A stretch of DNA of 64,000 bases from contig NZ_BDBQ01000081.1 in NCBI RefSeq assembly GCF_001613065.1, positions 20,416 to 84,415 on the forward strand, given 5' to 3'. A model generated the notes under the pieces. That model was not told the origin of the DNA. It searched no databases and saw only the letters and a list, made by a program, of their open reading frames with translations. The position numbers were made by a program, and so were the translations under genes. This DNA comes from Nocardia miyunensis NBRC 108239. GTDB lineage: Bacteria; Actinomycetota; Actinomycetes; Mycobacteriales; Mycobacteriaceae. This document shows positions 35,182 to 43,617 of the stretch, piece after piece (positions within the stretch are counted from its first letter, which is position 1; each line of letters begins with the position of its first letter).

Positions 35182-38118
35182 TCAGCCCAGATCCCCGCCC
35201 GCCACCGGCAGGACCGTCCCGGTGATGTAGGACGCCTCGTCGGAGGCGAGGAACGTGATCGCGGCCGCCTGCTCGTCCAGGGTTCCGTAGCGCTTCATCG
35301 GACTGGAATCGATCGTCTGGTCGATGTGCGCCTGGAACCACGCCTGCTCCTGCGCGCTGTGCCGGGCCGATCCGCCGCGGGAGATCCGGCGGGGCGGGGC
35401 GTCGGTGCCGCCGGGCGCGGTGGCGACGACGCGGATTCCGGCGTTGGCGTATTCCATTGCGAGAGAAGCGGTCAGCGCGTTGATGCCGCCCTTGGCCGCC
35501 GAATACGGGATGCGGTGGATGCCGCGCGTGGCCGCGGAGGACACGTTCACGATGACGCCCCGGCCGCGCTCGGTCATGGACGGCAGGGCCGCGCGACAGG
35601 CCAGCAGCGTCGTCATCAGTGAGCGGGTGATCTCGGCCTGGATCTGCGCGGCGGTGAATTCGGTGAACGGTTGGAACCAGATGGCCCCGCCGACATTGTT
35701 GATCAGCACGTCGATCCGCCCGTGCCGGTCCAGTGCCCGGGTGATCATCCGCTCGGCGCCGGTCCAGGTCTCCAGATCGGCGGTCACCGCACTCGATCGG
35801 GGCAGCTCACCGGCCAGCTGATGCACCAGCTCGGATCGATCGACCAGGACGACCGCACCACCCTCGGCACTGATCCGCCGAGCGGTTCGCTCCCCGATAC
35901 CCTGTGCCGCACCGGTCACCACGACGACCTTGCCGTCGAACCGGCCGGGGGAGATGAATGCCGGACGCTGTTCGGCCGCCTTGTCGGTCATCGCCCGCCG
36001 CATCGTGGTCTTCGACCGTTCGGCGTGCTCGACGATCAGCTGTCGCGCGGTCTGCCGGTCACCGGCCTCGAACGCGGCGACGATGTCGACGTGGTCCCGC
36101 GCACACCGTGGATGACACCACGTCGCATGGCGCAGCGTCTCCTCCATGCGGCCCTGCACGCCCAGCGCGCGGTAGGCCTGCAACAGGTGCTCGTTGCCGG
36201 TGAGGGTGAACAGGTAATCATGGAATGCGGCATTAGCCTCGGTGTAGGCCGCGGCATCGACGAATCGGTCCCCGTCCACGTACGGCAGCGTGGACTCGGC
36301 CAGCAGCCGGTATCCGGCCAGCTGCCCGATGTCCAGGCGGCCGATGGTCAGTTCCAGTGCACCGAGTTCGAGGGCCTCGCGCGCCTCGAAGACCGCGTCG
36401 GACTCGTGGATCGAGGGATGCTCCTCACCGATCTCGTATCCGCCGGTGGACTCGGCCGGTACGAGCAGTGGCACGAGGGATTCGAGCGTGGGAAACATCG
36501 GCTGCCCGGCGATGTCGCGCGCCGCCCAGCTCGGCCGCATCGGATCGACGGGGTCCAGCTCGGGGGCAGTGCCCTCGCCCGGTCGGTCGGCTCGGCTCGC
36601 GATCGACCGGATTTCGGTCGAATCCTGTAGCGGCGCAGCAGAATTCAACGCGGTCAATGAGGTGGCGAGGGAGAGCTTCCGGGACGTGGTCGTGCGACCG
36701 CCGTTGTCCGATACGGTTCCCACGTCTGGTGCGGGTGCTGCTGCGGCGTCAGGTGTCCGGGTCGTTTCGAGCGCGGCGATGGATGTGGGAGCGAAGATCT
36801 CTTGACCCGCGACAGCGCGACCGCCGTTGTCCCGTACGGTGTCCGCGTCTGGTGCGGCGTCGGGTGTCCGGGTCGTTTCGAGTGCGGCGATAGACATGGC
36901 GGCGAAGATTTCCTGGCCCGCGATGGCGCGACCACCGAAAGTCGCGGTGGCGGAGACATTTTCGTCATGCAGCGTGGAGATCATCGAATCCACTTGCGGT
37001 GGAGAAGCTTCCGCATCGGACATCGGCGTGACGGTGGGCTCGCGCTCGGCTGCGGCCGCGTCATCGGTCCCGCGGTCCGGCTTCGCATCGCCACGGCTCA
37101 CCGGTGACGCTGTGCCCGACAATGCGAACTTCTCGTAGTAGAACCCGGTGGGTTCGATTCCACGCGAGGCGAATTCCTTGCGCACCGACTCAACCATCGC
37201 GGGTGGTCCGCACAGATACACCGCGACGTCGCCGTCGTACAGGTGCTCGTCGCGGATAAGACTCGTCACGTAGCCCTTGTTCGGTGCGGCGCTCCCCGGC
37301 GCGGAAACGCAGTAGTCCCAGGTGAATCCGTCGAGTCCGGCGGCCAACTCGGCGAGTGCGTCCAGCTCCACCACGTCGTCGTCGGTGCTGACGCCGTAGA
37401 TCAGATGGGCCGGGCGGCTGGTCCCCGATGCGCGCATGGCCCGCAGGATCGACAGCACCGGGGCCAGTCCCGTGCCACCGGCCAGCAGCAGCACCGGACG
37501 TTCGGTCTCCCGCAGAAAGAAGCTGCCGTTCGGGCCGAGGAAGGTGAGCTCGTCCGAGACCGCCGCGCGTTCGGTGAGGTACCGCGACATCACCCCGCCC
37601 GGGGTGAGCTTGATCAGGAAGGTCAGGCTCTTGTCGGCCGGGCCGTTGCTGAACGAGTACGAGCGGCTCTGGTCCGTCCCGGGCACCGCGATATTCACGT
37701 ACTGGCCGGGCAGGAAGGCCAGTTTGTCGCGGTCTTCGATCTCCGCGGTCAGCGCGATCGTGGTGGGGGAGAGCCGATCCAGTGCGGTGATCGTCGCGGC
37801 GTACCGCGTCGGCTGGGTCTTGGCCACCGCCGAGGAACTCCGAATCTGCAGTACCAGATCGGATTTCGGCTTCATACTGCATGGCAGCACATAACCGTTC
37901 GCGGCCTCGTCGGAACTGAGCGCGTCGTCGATATAGGCCCCGCCGTCGTAGTCACCGGACTCGCAGAACGCCTTGCAGGTGCCGCACGCACCGTCGCGGC
38001 AGTCCAGGGGGATGTTGATGCGCGCCCGATACGAGGCGTCGGCCACGGTCTGGTCCGTGGCGCAGGTGATGAAGCGCGTGACGCCGTCCTCGAACGACAG
38101 CGCGATCCGGTGGTTCAT
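35182..38118 (-). CDS. BenC-FCD-BenD fusion: benzoate dioxygenase reductase and cis-diol dehydrogenase in one protein
   Basis: One uninterrupted 978-codon frame encodes three recognisable parts. Residues 1-334 are BenC: a plant-type ferredoxin (Cys40, 45, 48, 80), an FAD domain (SRSYSFSNGP, 151-160) and an NADH domain (GGTGLAP 214-220, YLCGPPAMV 301-309). Residues 335-540 are a low-complexity linker with 35-40-residue repeats. Residues about 572-705 are an FCD domain, the ligand domain of GntR regulators, with metal-type His in NAAFHDYLF, RDHVDI and VEHAERS; no winged helix is present. Residues about 727-978 are BenD, an SDR with TGAAQGIG (735-742), Ser861, Tyr872 and Lys876. BenC passes electrons to BenAB; BenD oxidises the diol to catechol. 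Met710 may be the old BenD start. Confidence 0.85.
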   Translation of the reverse strand: MNHRIALSFEDGVTRFITCATDQTVADASYRARINIPLDCRDGACGTCKAFCESGDYDGGAYIDDALSSDEAANGYVLPCSMKPKSDLVLQIRSSSAVAKTQPTRYAATITALDRLSPTTIALTAEIEDRDKLAFLPGQYVNIAVPGTDQSRSYSFSNGPADKSLTFLIKLTPGGVMSRYLTERAAVSDELTFLGPNGSFFLRETERPVLLLAGGTGLAPVLSILRAMRASGTSRPAHLIYGVSTDDDVVELDALAELAAGLDGFTWDYCVSAPGSAAPNKGYVTSLIRDEHLYDGDVAVYLCGPPAMVESVRKEFASRGIEPTGFYYEKFALSGTASPVSRGDAKPDRGTDDAAAAEREPTVTPMSDAEASPPQVDSMISTLHDENVSATATFGGRAIAGQEIFAAMSIAALETTRTPDAAPDADTVRDNGGRAVAGQEIFAPTSIAALETTRTPDAAAAPAPDVGTVSDNGGRTTTSRKLSLATSLTALNSAAPLQDSTEIRSIASRADRPGEGTAPELDPVDPMRPSWAARDIAGQPMFPTLESLVPLLVPAESTGGYEIGEEHPSIHESDAVFEAREALELGALELTIGRLDIGQLAGYRLLAESTLPYVDGDRFVDAAAYTEANAAFHDYLFTLTGNEHLLQAYRALGVQGRMEETLRHATWCHPRCARDHVDIVAAFEAGDRQTARQLIVEHAERSKTTMRRAMTDKAAEQRPAFISPGRFDGKVVVVTGAAQGIGERTARRISAEGGAVVLVDRSELVHQLAGELPRSSAVTADLETWTGAERMITRALDRHGRIDVLINNVGGAIWFQPFTEFTAAQIQAEITRSLMTTLLACRAALPSMTERGRGVIVNVSSAATRGIHRIPYSAAKGGINALTASLAMEYANAGIRVVATAPGGTDAPPRRISRGGSARHSAQEQAWFQAHIDQTIDSSPMKRYGTLDEQAAAITFLASDEASYITGTVLPVAGGDLG
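36694..36926 (-). repeat. Two direct repeats of about 112-123 bp inside the fusion gene linker
   Basis: Bases about 36,694-36,815 and 36,816-36,926 are near-identical direct repeats, sharing GCGACCGCCGTTGTCC and GGTGTCCGGGTCGTTTCGAG. In protein they give GGRAIAGQEIFAAMSIAALE and GGRAVAGQEIFAPTSIAALE, each followed by TTRTPDAA. A third, decayed unit starts at residue 473 and a more distant one (ARDIAGQPMFPTLESL) at 533, next to the FCD domain. The pattern suggests stepwise tandem duplication of linker DNA. Confidence 0.75.
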
Positions 38119-38136
38119 GACGGGCTCTCTCGCGGC

Positions 38137-38661
38137 TCAGAAGTGGTACACGTCGACGACGTGGTGGATGTAGTCGTTCTTGAGCACCACGGTCTTGCGC
38201 CGGATCAGCGGTGCGGCGCCGGAGAAGTCGATCGTGTAGAACGAGGTCCCGTAGTACGGATCGATGGTCTTGTACCGGAAATACATGGTGTGCCAGTTGA
38301 ATCGGACGTCCACCAGATCACCGCGACGTTCGATCACCTCCACATTGCTGATGTTGTGGCTGGTGCGCGGCTCGGGAAGTGATGTGGCCGAGGACCTTTC
38401 GGTGCGGATGCGGAAGACCCGGTCCTCCAGTCCGCCCTTGTTCGGATAGTAGATCAGCGATATCTGGGTCTGCGGATCCTCCGTGAGCAGATCGTCGTCG
38501 CCCCAGGCGGGCATCCAATAGACGACGTCGTCGGCATAGCAGTCCAGCCACTTCTCGAATTCCCGGTCGTCGAGATAGCGGGCCTCGCGGTACAGGAACT
38601 GCTCGATGTCGTTGTGGGTGACCAGTTTCGAGCCAGCGGTGGTGTCGGCGGTGACGGTCAT
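38137..38661 (-). CDS. benB: Benzoate 1,2-dioxygenase, small (beta) subunit
   Basis: The protein has 174 residues, the normal beta-subunit length for ring-hydroxylating dioxygenases. The cystatin/NTF2-like fold is marked by QFLYREARYLDDREFEKWLD near residue 22, YYPNKGGLEDRVFRIRTERS near 72, and a C-terminus in VVDVYHF. HNISNVEV near residue 101 is typical of BenB/XylY. It forms the (alpha-beta)3 oxygenase with BenA. The gene lies 10 bp after benA and 18 bp before the BenC-FCD-BenD gene. Confidence 0.93.
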   Translation of the reverse strand: MTVTADTTAGSKLVTHNDIEQFLYREARYLDDREFEKWLDCYADDVVYWMPAWGDDDLLTEDPQTQISLIYYPNKGGLEDRVFRIRTERSSATSLPEPRTSHNISNVEVIERRGDLVDVRFNWHTMYFRYKTIDPYYGTSFYTIDFSGAAPLIRRKTVVLKNDYIHHVVDVYHF

Positions 38662-38671
38662 CGAATTCTCC

Positions 38672-40063
38672 TCAAGCCTCGACGGAGTCGGCCGCGGATT
38701 CCCGAGCCGGTCGGAATTCCTCGCGGGACAGGCTTTCTCGCATCCGGGCCAGCCAATAGCCGTGCTGGATCGGGAACAGGCCCTCGTCCTCGTTCTTCAC
38801 CCCGGCCGAGAGCACGCCGTGCATGCCGAGCGATTCGGCGACCGGATCGGGTCCGCCGAGCCAGTGCTCCGCACCGCGGCTCATATCGTTCCAGGGGGCC
38901 GCGGCGGCGCGGAAAGTCAGTTGGCAGGAACGGAATTCCTCGAGATCGTCCGGGGTGGCCATGCCGGAGGCGTTGAAGAAGTCCTCGTACTGCCGGATCC
39001 GCCACGCCCGCGCCTCGGGGCTCTCGCCCTTGGGGGCGATGCAGTAGATGGTGACCTCGGTCCGGTCCGGCGCGATCGGGCGGAAGTGCCGGATCTGCGT
39101 GCTGAACTGGTCCATCAGGTACACGTTCGGATACAGGCACAGATTGCGCGAGCCCTTGACCATGAATTCGCCTCGGGCCTCGCCGAATTCGCGTTTGAGC
39201 TCCTCGATGCGCGGCCACAGCGGACGGTCCTGCGGGTTGGCCGCCCACGTCCACAGGCACAGGTGCCCGTGCGGGAAGGACCAGTAGCCGCCGCCCGCCT
39301 TACCCCATTTGCCCGCGTCCAGGGTCTTGGTCTCGTTCTTGGACGCGCCCGTGTCGCGGCGGGAGGTGGTGGCCGCGTAGTTCCAGTGCGTCGCGGTGAC
39401 GTGGTAGCCGTCCGCGCCGTTCTCCGCCTGCACCTTCCAGTTGCCGTCGTAGGTGTAGGTCGAGGATCCGCGTAGCACCTCGAGGCCGTCGGGGGACTGG
39501 TCGACGAGCATATCGATCACGGCGGTGGTGTCGCCGAGATGTTCGCGCAGGCTCAGCACGTCCGGGTTCAGGCTGCCGAACAGGAATCCGCGGTAGCTCT
39601 CGAAACGGGCGACGCGGGTCATGTTGTGCGAGCCGTTCGAATCGAACGTGTCCGGGTAGCCCGCGCCGTCAGGGTCCTTGACCTTGAGCAGGGTGCCGTC
39701 GTTGCGGAACGTCCAGCCGTGGAACGGACAGGTCAGGGTCGTGCGATTGTCGGTCTTGCGGCGGCAGATCATCGCCCCGCGATGCGCGCAGGCATTGATC
39801 AGGCAGTGCAGTTCGCCGTCTCGGTCGCGGGTGATCACCACAGGTTGACGGCCGATGTAGGTGGTGAAGTAGTCGCCCGGATTCGGGATCTGGCTCTCGT
39901 GCGCCAGATAGAGCCAGTTGCCCTCGAACAGATATTTCATCTCCAGTTCGAAGATCTCCTCGTCGGTGAAGATCCGGCGATTGGCGCGGAAGACCCCGGC
40001 CTCCCGATCGTCGACGATCGCGTCGGCGAGCACCCGCGTCAGGTGATCGAACGTACTGGTCAT
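38672..40063 (-). CDS. benA: Benzoate 1,2-dioxygenase, large (alpha) subunit
   Basis: The protein has 463 residues, matching BenA/XylX. The Rieske centre is complete: Cys92 and His94 in NACAHRG, Cys112 and His115 in TCPFHGW. The mononuclear iron site is formed by His221 and His226 in NGADGYHVTATHWNY, with bridging Asp218. The enzyme converts benzoate, O2 and NADH-derived electrons to the cis-1,2-dihydroxy-cyclohexadiene carboxylate. It is the first gene of the minus-strand ben operon and is divergent from catB. The 313-bp gap before catB carries a candidate operator. Confidence 0.94.
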   Translation of the reverse strand: MTSTFDHLTRVLADAIVDDREAGVFRANRRIFTDEEIFELEMKYLFEGNWLYLAHESQIPNPGDYFTTYIGRQPVVITRDRDGELHCLINACAHRGAMICRRKTDNRTTLTCPFHGWTFRNDGTLLKVKDPDGAGYPDTFDSNGSHNMTRVARFESYRGFLFGSLNPDVLSLREHLGDTTAVIDMLVDQSPDGLEVLRGSSTYTYDGNWKVQAENGADGYHVTATHWNYAATTSRRDTGASKNETKTLDAGKWGKAGGGYWSFPHGHLCLWTWAANPQDRPLWPRIEELKREFGEARGEFMVKGSRNLCLYPNVYLMDQFSTQIRHFRPIAPDRTEVTIYCIAPKGESPEARAWRIRQYEDFFNASGMATPDDLEEFRSCQLTFRAAAAPWNDMSRGAEHWLGGPDPVAESLGMHGVLSAGVKNEDEGLFPIQHGYWLARMRESLSREEFRPARESAADSVEA

Positions 40064-40210
40064 GGGTCCTCCAACCGGGTCGGGAACGGCCTGCGGCGGA
40101 GTCCTCGGGCCGGGGACGGCGGGACAGCGCGGTGGCCTGTGCCTCGATCGTGACAGCGTGTGATGCCAATCACCCCGGGTGAATGCCCAGTCCTGACCCA
40201 GGGGGTTATT

Positions 40211-40233
40211 GATTGCTCACGCATATCAATCAG
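40211..40233. promoter_or_regulatory. Inverted repeat in the benA-catB divergent gap
   Basis: TGATTG (40211-40216) and CAATCA (40228-40233) form a perfect inverted repeat with an 11-base spacer, in an A/T-rich part of the otherwise GC-rich gap. The spacing suits a dimeric regulator of either ben or cat genes. The remaining gap (40,064-40,326) holds no gene. Confidence 0.45.
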
Positions 40234-40326
40234 GCCGAAAATAGTATTTGTCCTGACTCAATATTCATATCTACGGTGACTCGATACACGCCAGTGCCCG
40301 TCGGCGTATCGAAAGGAGGCCCGGAG

Positions 40327-40380
40327 ATGGAACTTCGGCGGATCCGGTCCCACCACGAGCCCGCGGAGGCCGGACGATGA
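40327..40380 (+). CDS. 17-codon leader ORF translationally coupled to catB
   Basis: ATG 40327 follows the very strong site GAAAGGAGG (40311-40319), and the frame ends in TGA at 40,378-40,380. That stop overlaps the catB ATG at 40,377 (ATGA). The peptide is MELRRIRSHHEPAEAGR. Its first residues resemble the usual LysR-family opening (MELR-LRYF), so it may be the stub of a lost catR-type gene. It could also act as a leader that loads ribosomes onto catB. Existence of the coupled frame is direct; function is inference. Confidence 0.45.
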   Translation: MELRRIRSHHEPAEAGR

Positions 40381-41480
40381 AAATTACAGGCGTGGAGGCG
40401 ATTCCGTTCGCCATTCCCTATCGCAAACCGCTGACGTTCGCCTCCGGCGAGGTGCGCGTCGCCGAACATGTCCTGGTGCGGGTGCACACCGACGACGGCG
40501 TGATCGGCATCGCCGAGGCCCCGCCGCGCCCGTTCACCTACGGCGAGACGCAGGACAGCGTGGTGGCGGTGATCCAGAAGATCTTCGCCCCGCAGGTGAT
40601 CGGCCTGAATCTGTTGCAGCGCGAGACAATTCACGCCCGGCTGAACCGCACGGTCGGCAATCCGGTGGCCAAGGCCGCGATCGACATGGCCGTGTGGGAC
40701 GCGCTGGGCCGCACCCTGGACATCCAGGTCACCGAACTGCTCGGCGGCTACACCGACCGCATGCGCGTGTCGCACATGCTCGGCTTCGACGACCCCGCCG
40801 CGATGGTGGCCGAGGCGCAGAGGATGCGAGATCTGCACGGCATCACCACCTTCAAGGTGAAGGTCGGACGGCGTCCGGTCGAGCTGGACGTCGCGGTGGT
40901 GCGGGCCCTGCGCGAGGCGCTCGGCGAGAGTGCGGAACTCTACATCGACGGCAATCGCGGCTGGACCGCCTCGGAATCCGCGGCGGCCATGAAGCAGATG
41001 GCCGATCTGAATCTGCTGTTCGCCGAGGAACTCTGCCCCGCCGACGACGTGCTGGGCCGTCGTTGGCTGGTCTCCCGCATCGATGTGCCGTTCATCGCCG
41101 ACGAATCGGTCCCCACCCCGGCCGATGTGACCCGGGAGGTGCTGGGCGGTTCGGCCACCGCGGTCAGCATCAAGACCGCGCGCACCGGATTCACCGGTTC
41201 GCAGCGCGTGCACCACCTCGCCGAGGGGCTGGGTCTGGAAGTCGTGATGGGCAATCAGATCGACGGCCAACTCGGTTCGATGTGTTCGGTGGTCTTCGGT
41301 TCGGCCTACCGGCTCACCTCGCGGCGGGCGGGGGAGCTGTCCAACTTCCTGGACATGAGTGACGACCTGCTCACCGAACCCCTGCGGATCTGCGGCGGTG
41401 AGCTCACCATCCGGCCCGGTGCCGGACTGGGCGTCGACCTGGATCCCGACAAACTCGCCCGATATCGCCAGGACACCTGA
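40377..41480 (+). CDS. catB: Muconate cycloisomerase
   Basis: The protein has 367 residues of the enolase superfamily. The catalytic KxK is Lys160 and Lys162 in TTFKVKVGRRP. Metal ligands follow in YIDGNRG (Asp191), in AEELC and in IADES (Asp242), with the second Lys at about 266 in VSIKTART. CatB converts cis,cis-muconate to muconolactone with Mn2+. GGAGG lies a few bases upstream, but a stronger site drives the coupled leader ORF. It is the first enzyme gene of the catBAC-lactonase run. Confidence 0.92.
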   Translation: MKITGVEAIPFAIPYRKPLTFASGEVRVAEHVLVRVHTDDGVIGIAEAPPRPFTYGETQDSVVAVIQKIFAPQVIGLNLLQRETIHARLNRTVGNPVAKAAIDMAVWDALGRTLDIQVTELLGGYTDRMRVSHMLGFDDPAAMVAEAQRMRDLHGITTFKVKVGRRPVELDVAVVRALREALGESAELYIDGNRGWTASESAAAMKQMADLNLLFAEELCPADDVLGRRWLVSRIDVPFIADESVPTPADVTREVLGGSATAVSIKTARTGFTGSQRVHHLAEGLGLEVVMGNQIDGQLGSMCSVVFGSAYRLTSRRAGELSNFLDMSDDLLTEPLRICGGELTIRPGAGLGVDLDPDKLARYRQDT

Positions 41481-41529
41481 AATCGACAGCCCGACAACCG
41501 AATACAGGTCAGTTATCAAGGAGGATGCG

Positions 41530-42375
41530 ATGACCACCATCAACCCGGCCCCGACCGCCGCCGACTCGGGAGCCCGCGCGACCGAACGTTTCGCCTCGGA
41601 CAAGATCAATGTCGCGGACACCCCGCCCGAGCGGGTGGATCTGCTCGCCCGCGAGCTGCTCGGCGCGGTCGGTGACATCATCCGGCGGCACAAGCTCACC
41701 TATGCCGAGTACAACGCGCTCAAGGCGTGGCTGATCAGCGTCGGGCAGGACGGGGAGTGGCCGCTGTTCCTGGACGTCTGGGTGGAGCACGTGGTGGAGG
41801 AGGTCGCCACCGAGCACCGCCATGGCAACAAGGGCACCATCGAGGGGCCGTATTACGTTCCGGGCGCTCCCGAACGCGGCGTCGGGGAATCGGTTCCCAT
41901 GCGCGACAACGAATCCGGCAGTCCGCTGGTGTGGACCGGCCGGGTCGCCTCCACCGACGGCTCGGCATTGGGCGACGCCACGATCGAGCTGTGGCACGCC
42001 GACTCCGACGGCCTGTACTCGCAGTTCGCGCCCGGTATTCCGGAGTGGAATCTGCGGGCGACGTTCCGCACCGATGCCGACGGCCGTTTCGAGATCCACA
42101 CCATGCGTCCTGCGCCGTATCAGATTCCGACCGACGGTGCGTGCGGTAAACTCATCGCCGCGGCGGGCTGGCACGCCTGGCGTCCGGCTCACCTGCACGT
42201 GAAGGTTTCCGCACCGGGACACGAATTGCTCACCGCGCAGCTGTATTTCCCGAAAGACGAGCACAACGACGACGACATCGCCTCGGCGGTCAAGCCCGAG
42301 TTGATGCTCGACCCGCGGCCGCGTCCGGGCGGCGGCGATGCCGTGGCCTACGACTTCGTCCTGGACCGCGCCTGA
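41530..42375 (+). CDS. catA: Catechol 1,2-dioxygenase (intradiol)
   Basis: ATG 41530 behind AAGGAGG gives 281 residues, as usual for actinobacterial CatA. The non-haem Fe(III) ligands are visible: Tyr163 in GLYSQF, Tyr197 in PAPYQIP, and His221 and His223 in RPAHLHVKV. The N-terminal helical dimerisation domain spans about 30-100. It opens catechol made by BenD to cis,cis-muconate. The gene lies 49 bp after catB and 35 bp before catC. Confidence 0.94.
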   Translation: MTTINPAPTAADSGARATERFASDKINVADTPPERVDLLARELLGAVGDIIRRHKLTYAEYNALKAWLISVGQDGEWPLFLDVWVEHVVEEVATEHRHGNKGTIEGPYYVPGAPERGVGESVPMRDNESGSPLVWTGRVASTDGSALGDATIELWHADSDGLYSQFAPGIPEWNLRATFRTDADGRFEIHTMRPAPYQIPTDGACGKLIAAAGWHAWRPAHLHVKVSAPGHELLTAQLYFPKDEHNDDDIASAVKPELMLDPRPRPGGGDAVAYDFVLDRA

Positions 42376-42410
42376 ATCGGCACGGCCCGAACCCTTTCCA
42401 GGAGAACGAC

Positions 42411-42686
42411 ATGCTGTTCCACGTACGGATGGATGTCCAACTGCCCCGCGATCTTCCGGCGCAGGCCCGCGCGGAGATCGTGTCCCGCGAGAAGGCGTAC
42501 AGCCAGGAGTTGCAGCGGGCGGGCAAGTGGCCGCAGCTGTGGCGGATCGCCGGCGAGTACGCCAACTTCTCGGTCCTCGATGTGGAGTCCACCGACGAGC
42601 TACACGAAATACTTTCCGGGCTACCGCTTTTCGATTATATGAGCATCGCGGTGACACCGCTGGCCACCCATCCGTCCAAGATCTGA
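42411..42686 (+). CDS. catC: Muconolactone delta-isomerase
   Basis: The protein has 91 residues, full length for the family. It begins MLFHVRMDVQLPRDLP and keeps the REKAYSQELQRAGKWPQLWR segment and FSVLDVESTDELHEIL. It isomerises muconolactone to 3-oxoadipate enol-lactone as an oligomeric barrel. AGGAGAACGAC precedes the ATG. The next gene starts 10 bp downstream. Confidence 0.93.
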   Translation: MLFHVRMDVQLPRDLPAQARAEIVSREKAYSQELQRAGKWPQLWRIAGEYANFSVLDVESTDELHEILSGLPLFDYMSIAVTPLATHPSKI

Positions 42687-42696
42687 ACGGGGCATC

Positions 42697-43545
42697 GTGT
42701 CCATACTCGCCACCGACTTCGGTCCCGTCGGATACACCGATCACGGGAGCGGTCCCGCGCTGGTCCTCGTCCACGGCTTCCTGTTCGACAAGCGCATGTG
42801 GCAGCCGCAGATCGACTCCTTCACCACGATCGGTTACCGGGTGATCTGCGTGGACATGGTCGGATTCGGTGGCAGCGCGGTGACTTCCAGCGCCGTCGAG
42901 ATGGCCGTGCAGTCCCGGGCGGTGCTGGAGGTCATGGCCGATCGCGGAGTCGGCGAGGCGACGCTGATCGGATATTCGATGGGCGGGCAGGTCGTACTCG
43001 ATCTGCTCGGCCGTCATCCCGAAAGAGCAAGTGCCGTAGTATTTTCCGACACCTTCGCCAGTGTGGACACCCCGGAGGCCGGGACCGCGCGCCTGACGCT
43101 GGCCGATCGGCTCGAGGCCGAGGGAGTGCGCGACTACGCGGAGGAGTTCCTGCCGCTGGTACTGAGCGAACGCAGCGTGCGCGAACGCCCGGCGGTCGCC
43201 GCGCGCGCCCGGGAGATGATGCTCGCCGCCCATCCGATGACCGCCGCGGCCGCGCTGCGCGGGCGCGCGGCACGGCCGGACTACACCGAAACCGCACGGG
43301 GACTGGGCATTCCGGCTCTCGTGGTGGCCGGCGCCGAGGACGCGTTCGACCGCGGCGTCCTCGCCGCCGAACTGGCCGAGCTGATTCCGAACGCCGAGCT
43401 GGCCATCATCCCCGAGGCCGGTCACACACCGAGCATGGAGACGCCCGACGCGTTCGACGCCGTCGTGCGGGATTTTCTCCAGTCGATCTCCCGGGGAGCG
43501 CGGCACCGAGACCGTGATCGCGTCCTGAAGGACTCATCCACCTGA
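42697..43545 (+). CDS. catD: Alpha/beta hydrolase, probable 3-oxoadipate enol-lactonase
   Basis: GTG 42697 gives 282 residues. The fold's landmarks are HGFLFDKRMW (oxyanion region, residues 26-35), the nucleophile Ser94 in GYSMGG, the acid in AGAEDAFD, and the catalytic His in EAGHTPSME. Position directly after catC makes hydrolysis of 3-oxoadipate enol-lactone to 3-oxoadipate the obvious role. Sequence alone would allow other esters. No 3-oxoadipate CoA-transferase or thiolase gene is in the window, so the pathway must finish elsewhere. Confidence 0.8.
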   Translation: MSILATDFGPVGYTDHGSGPALVLVHGFLFDKRMWQPQIDSFTTIGYRVICVDMVGFGGSAVTSSAVEMAVQSRAVLEVMADRGVGEATLIGYSMGGQVVLDLLGRHPERASAVVFSDTFASVDTPEAGTARLTLADRLEAEGVRDYAEEFLPLVLSERSVRERPAVAARAREMMLAAHPMTAAAALRGRAARPDYTETARGLGIPALVVAGAEDAFDRGVLAAELAELIPNAELAIIPEAGHTPSMETPDAFDAVVRDFLQSISRGARHRDRDRVLKDSST

Positions 43546-43617
43546 GCTCGGCCGGGCAGGACTCATCCGGCAGCGTCGACGCGATCCGACCCTGACCCGG
43601 ATGACCCCCGCTGTCGT

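Noticed and set aside
35120..35341. Extension of the LAL regulator frame by 74 codons to 35,341
   Set aside because: It runs into the BenD coding region on the same strand in another frame and is Arg-rich. GTG 35119 fits LAL length and position.
43529..43568. Direct repeat AGGACTCATCC (43529-43539 and 43558-43568) after the lactonase gene
   Set aside because: An 11-base repeat with no flanking element or further copies seen. Probably chance.
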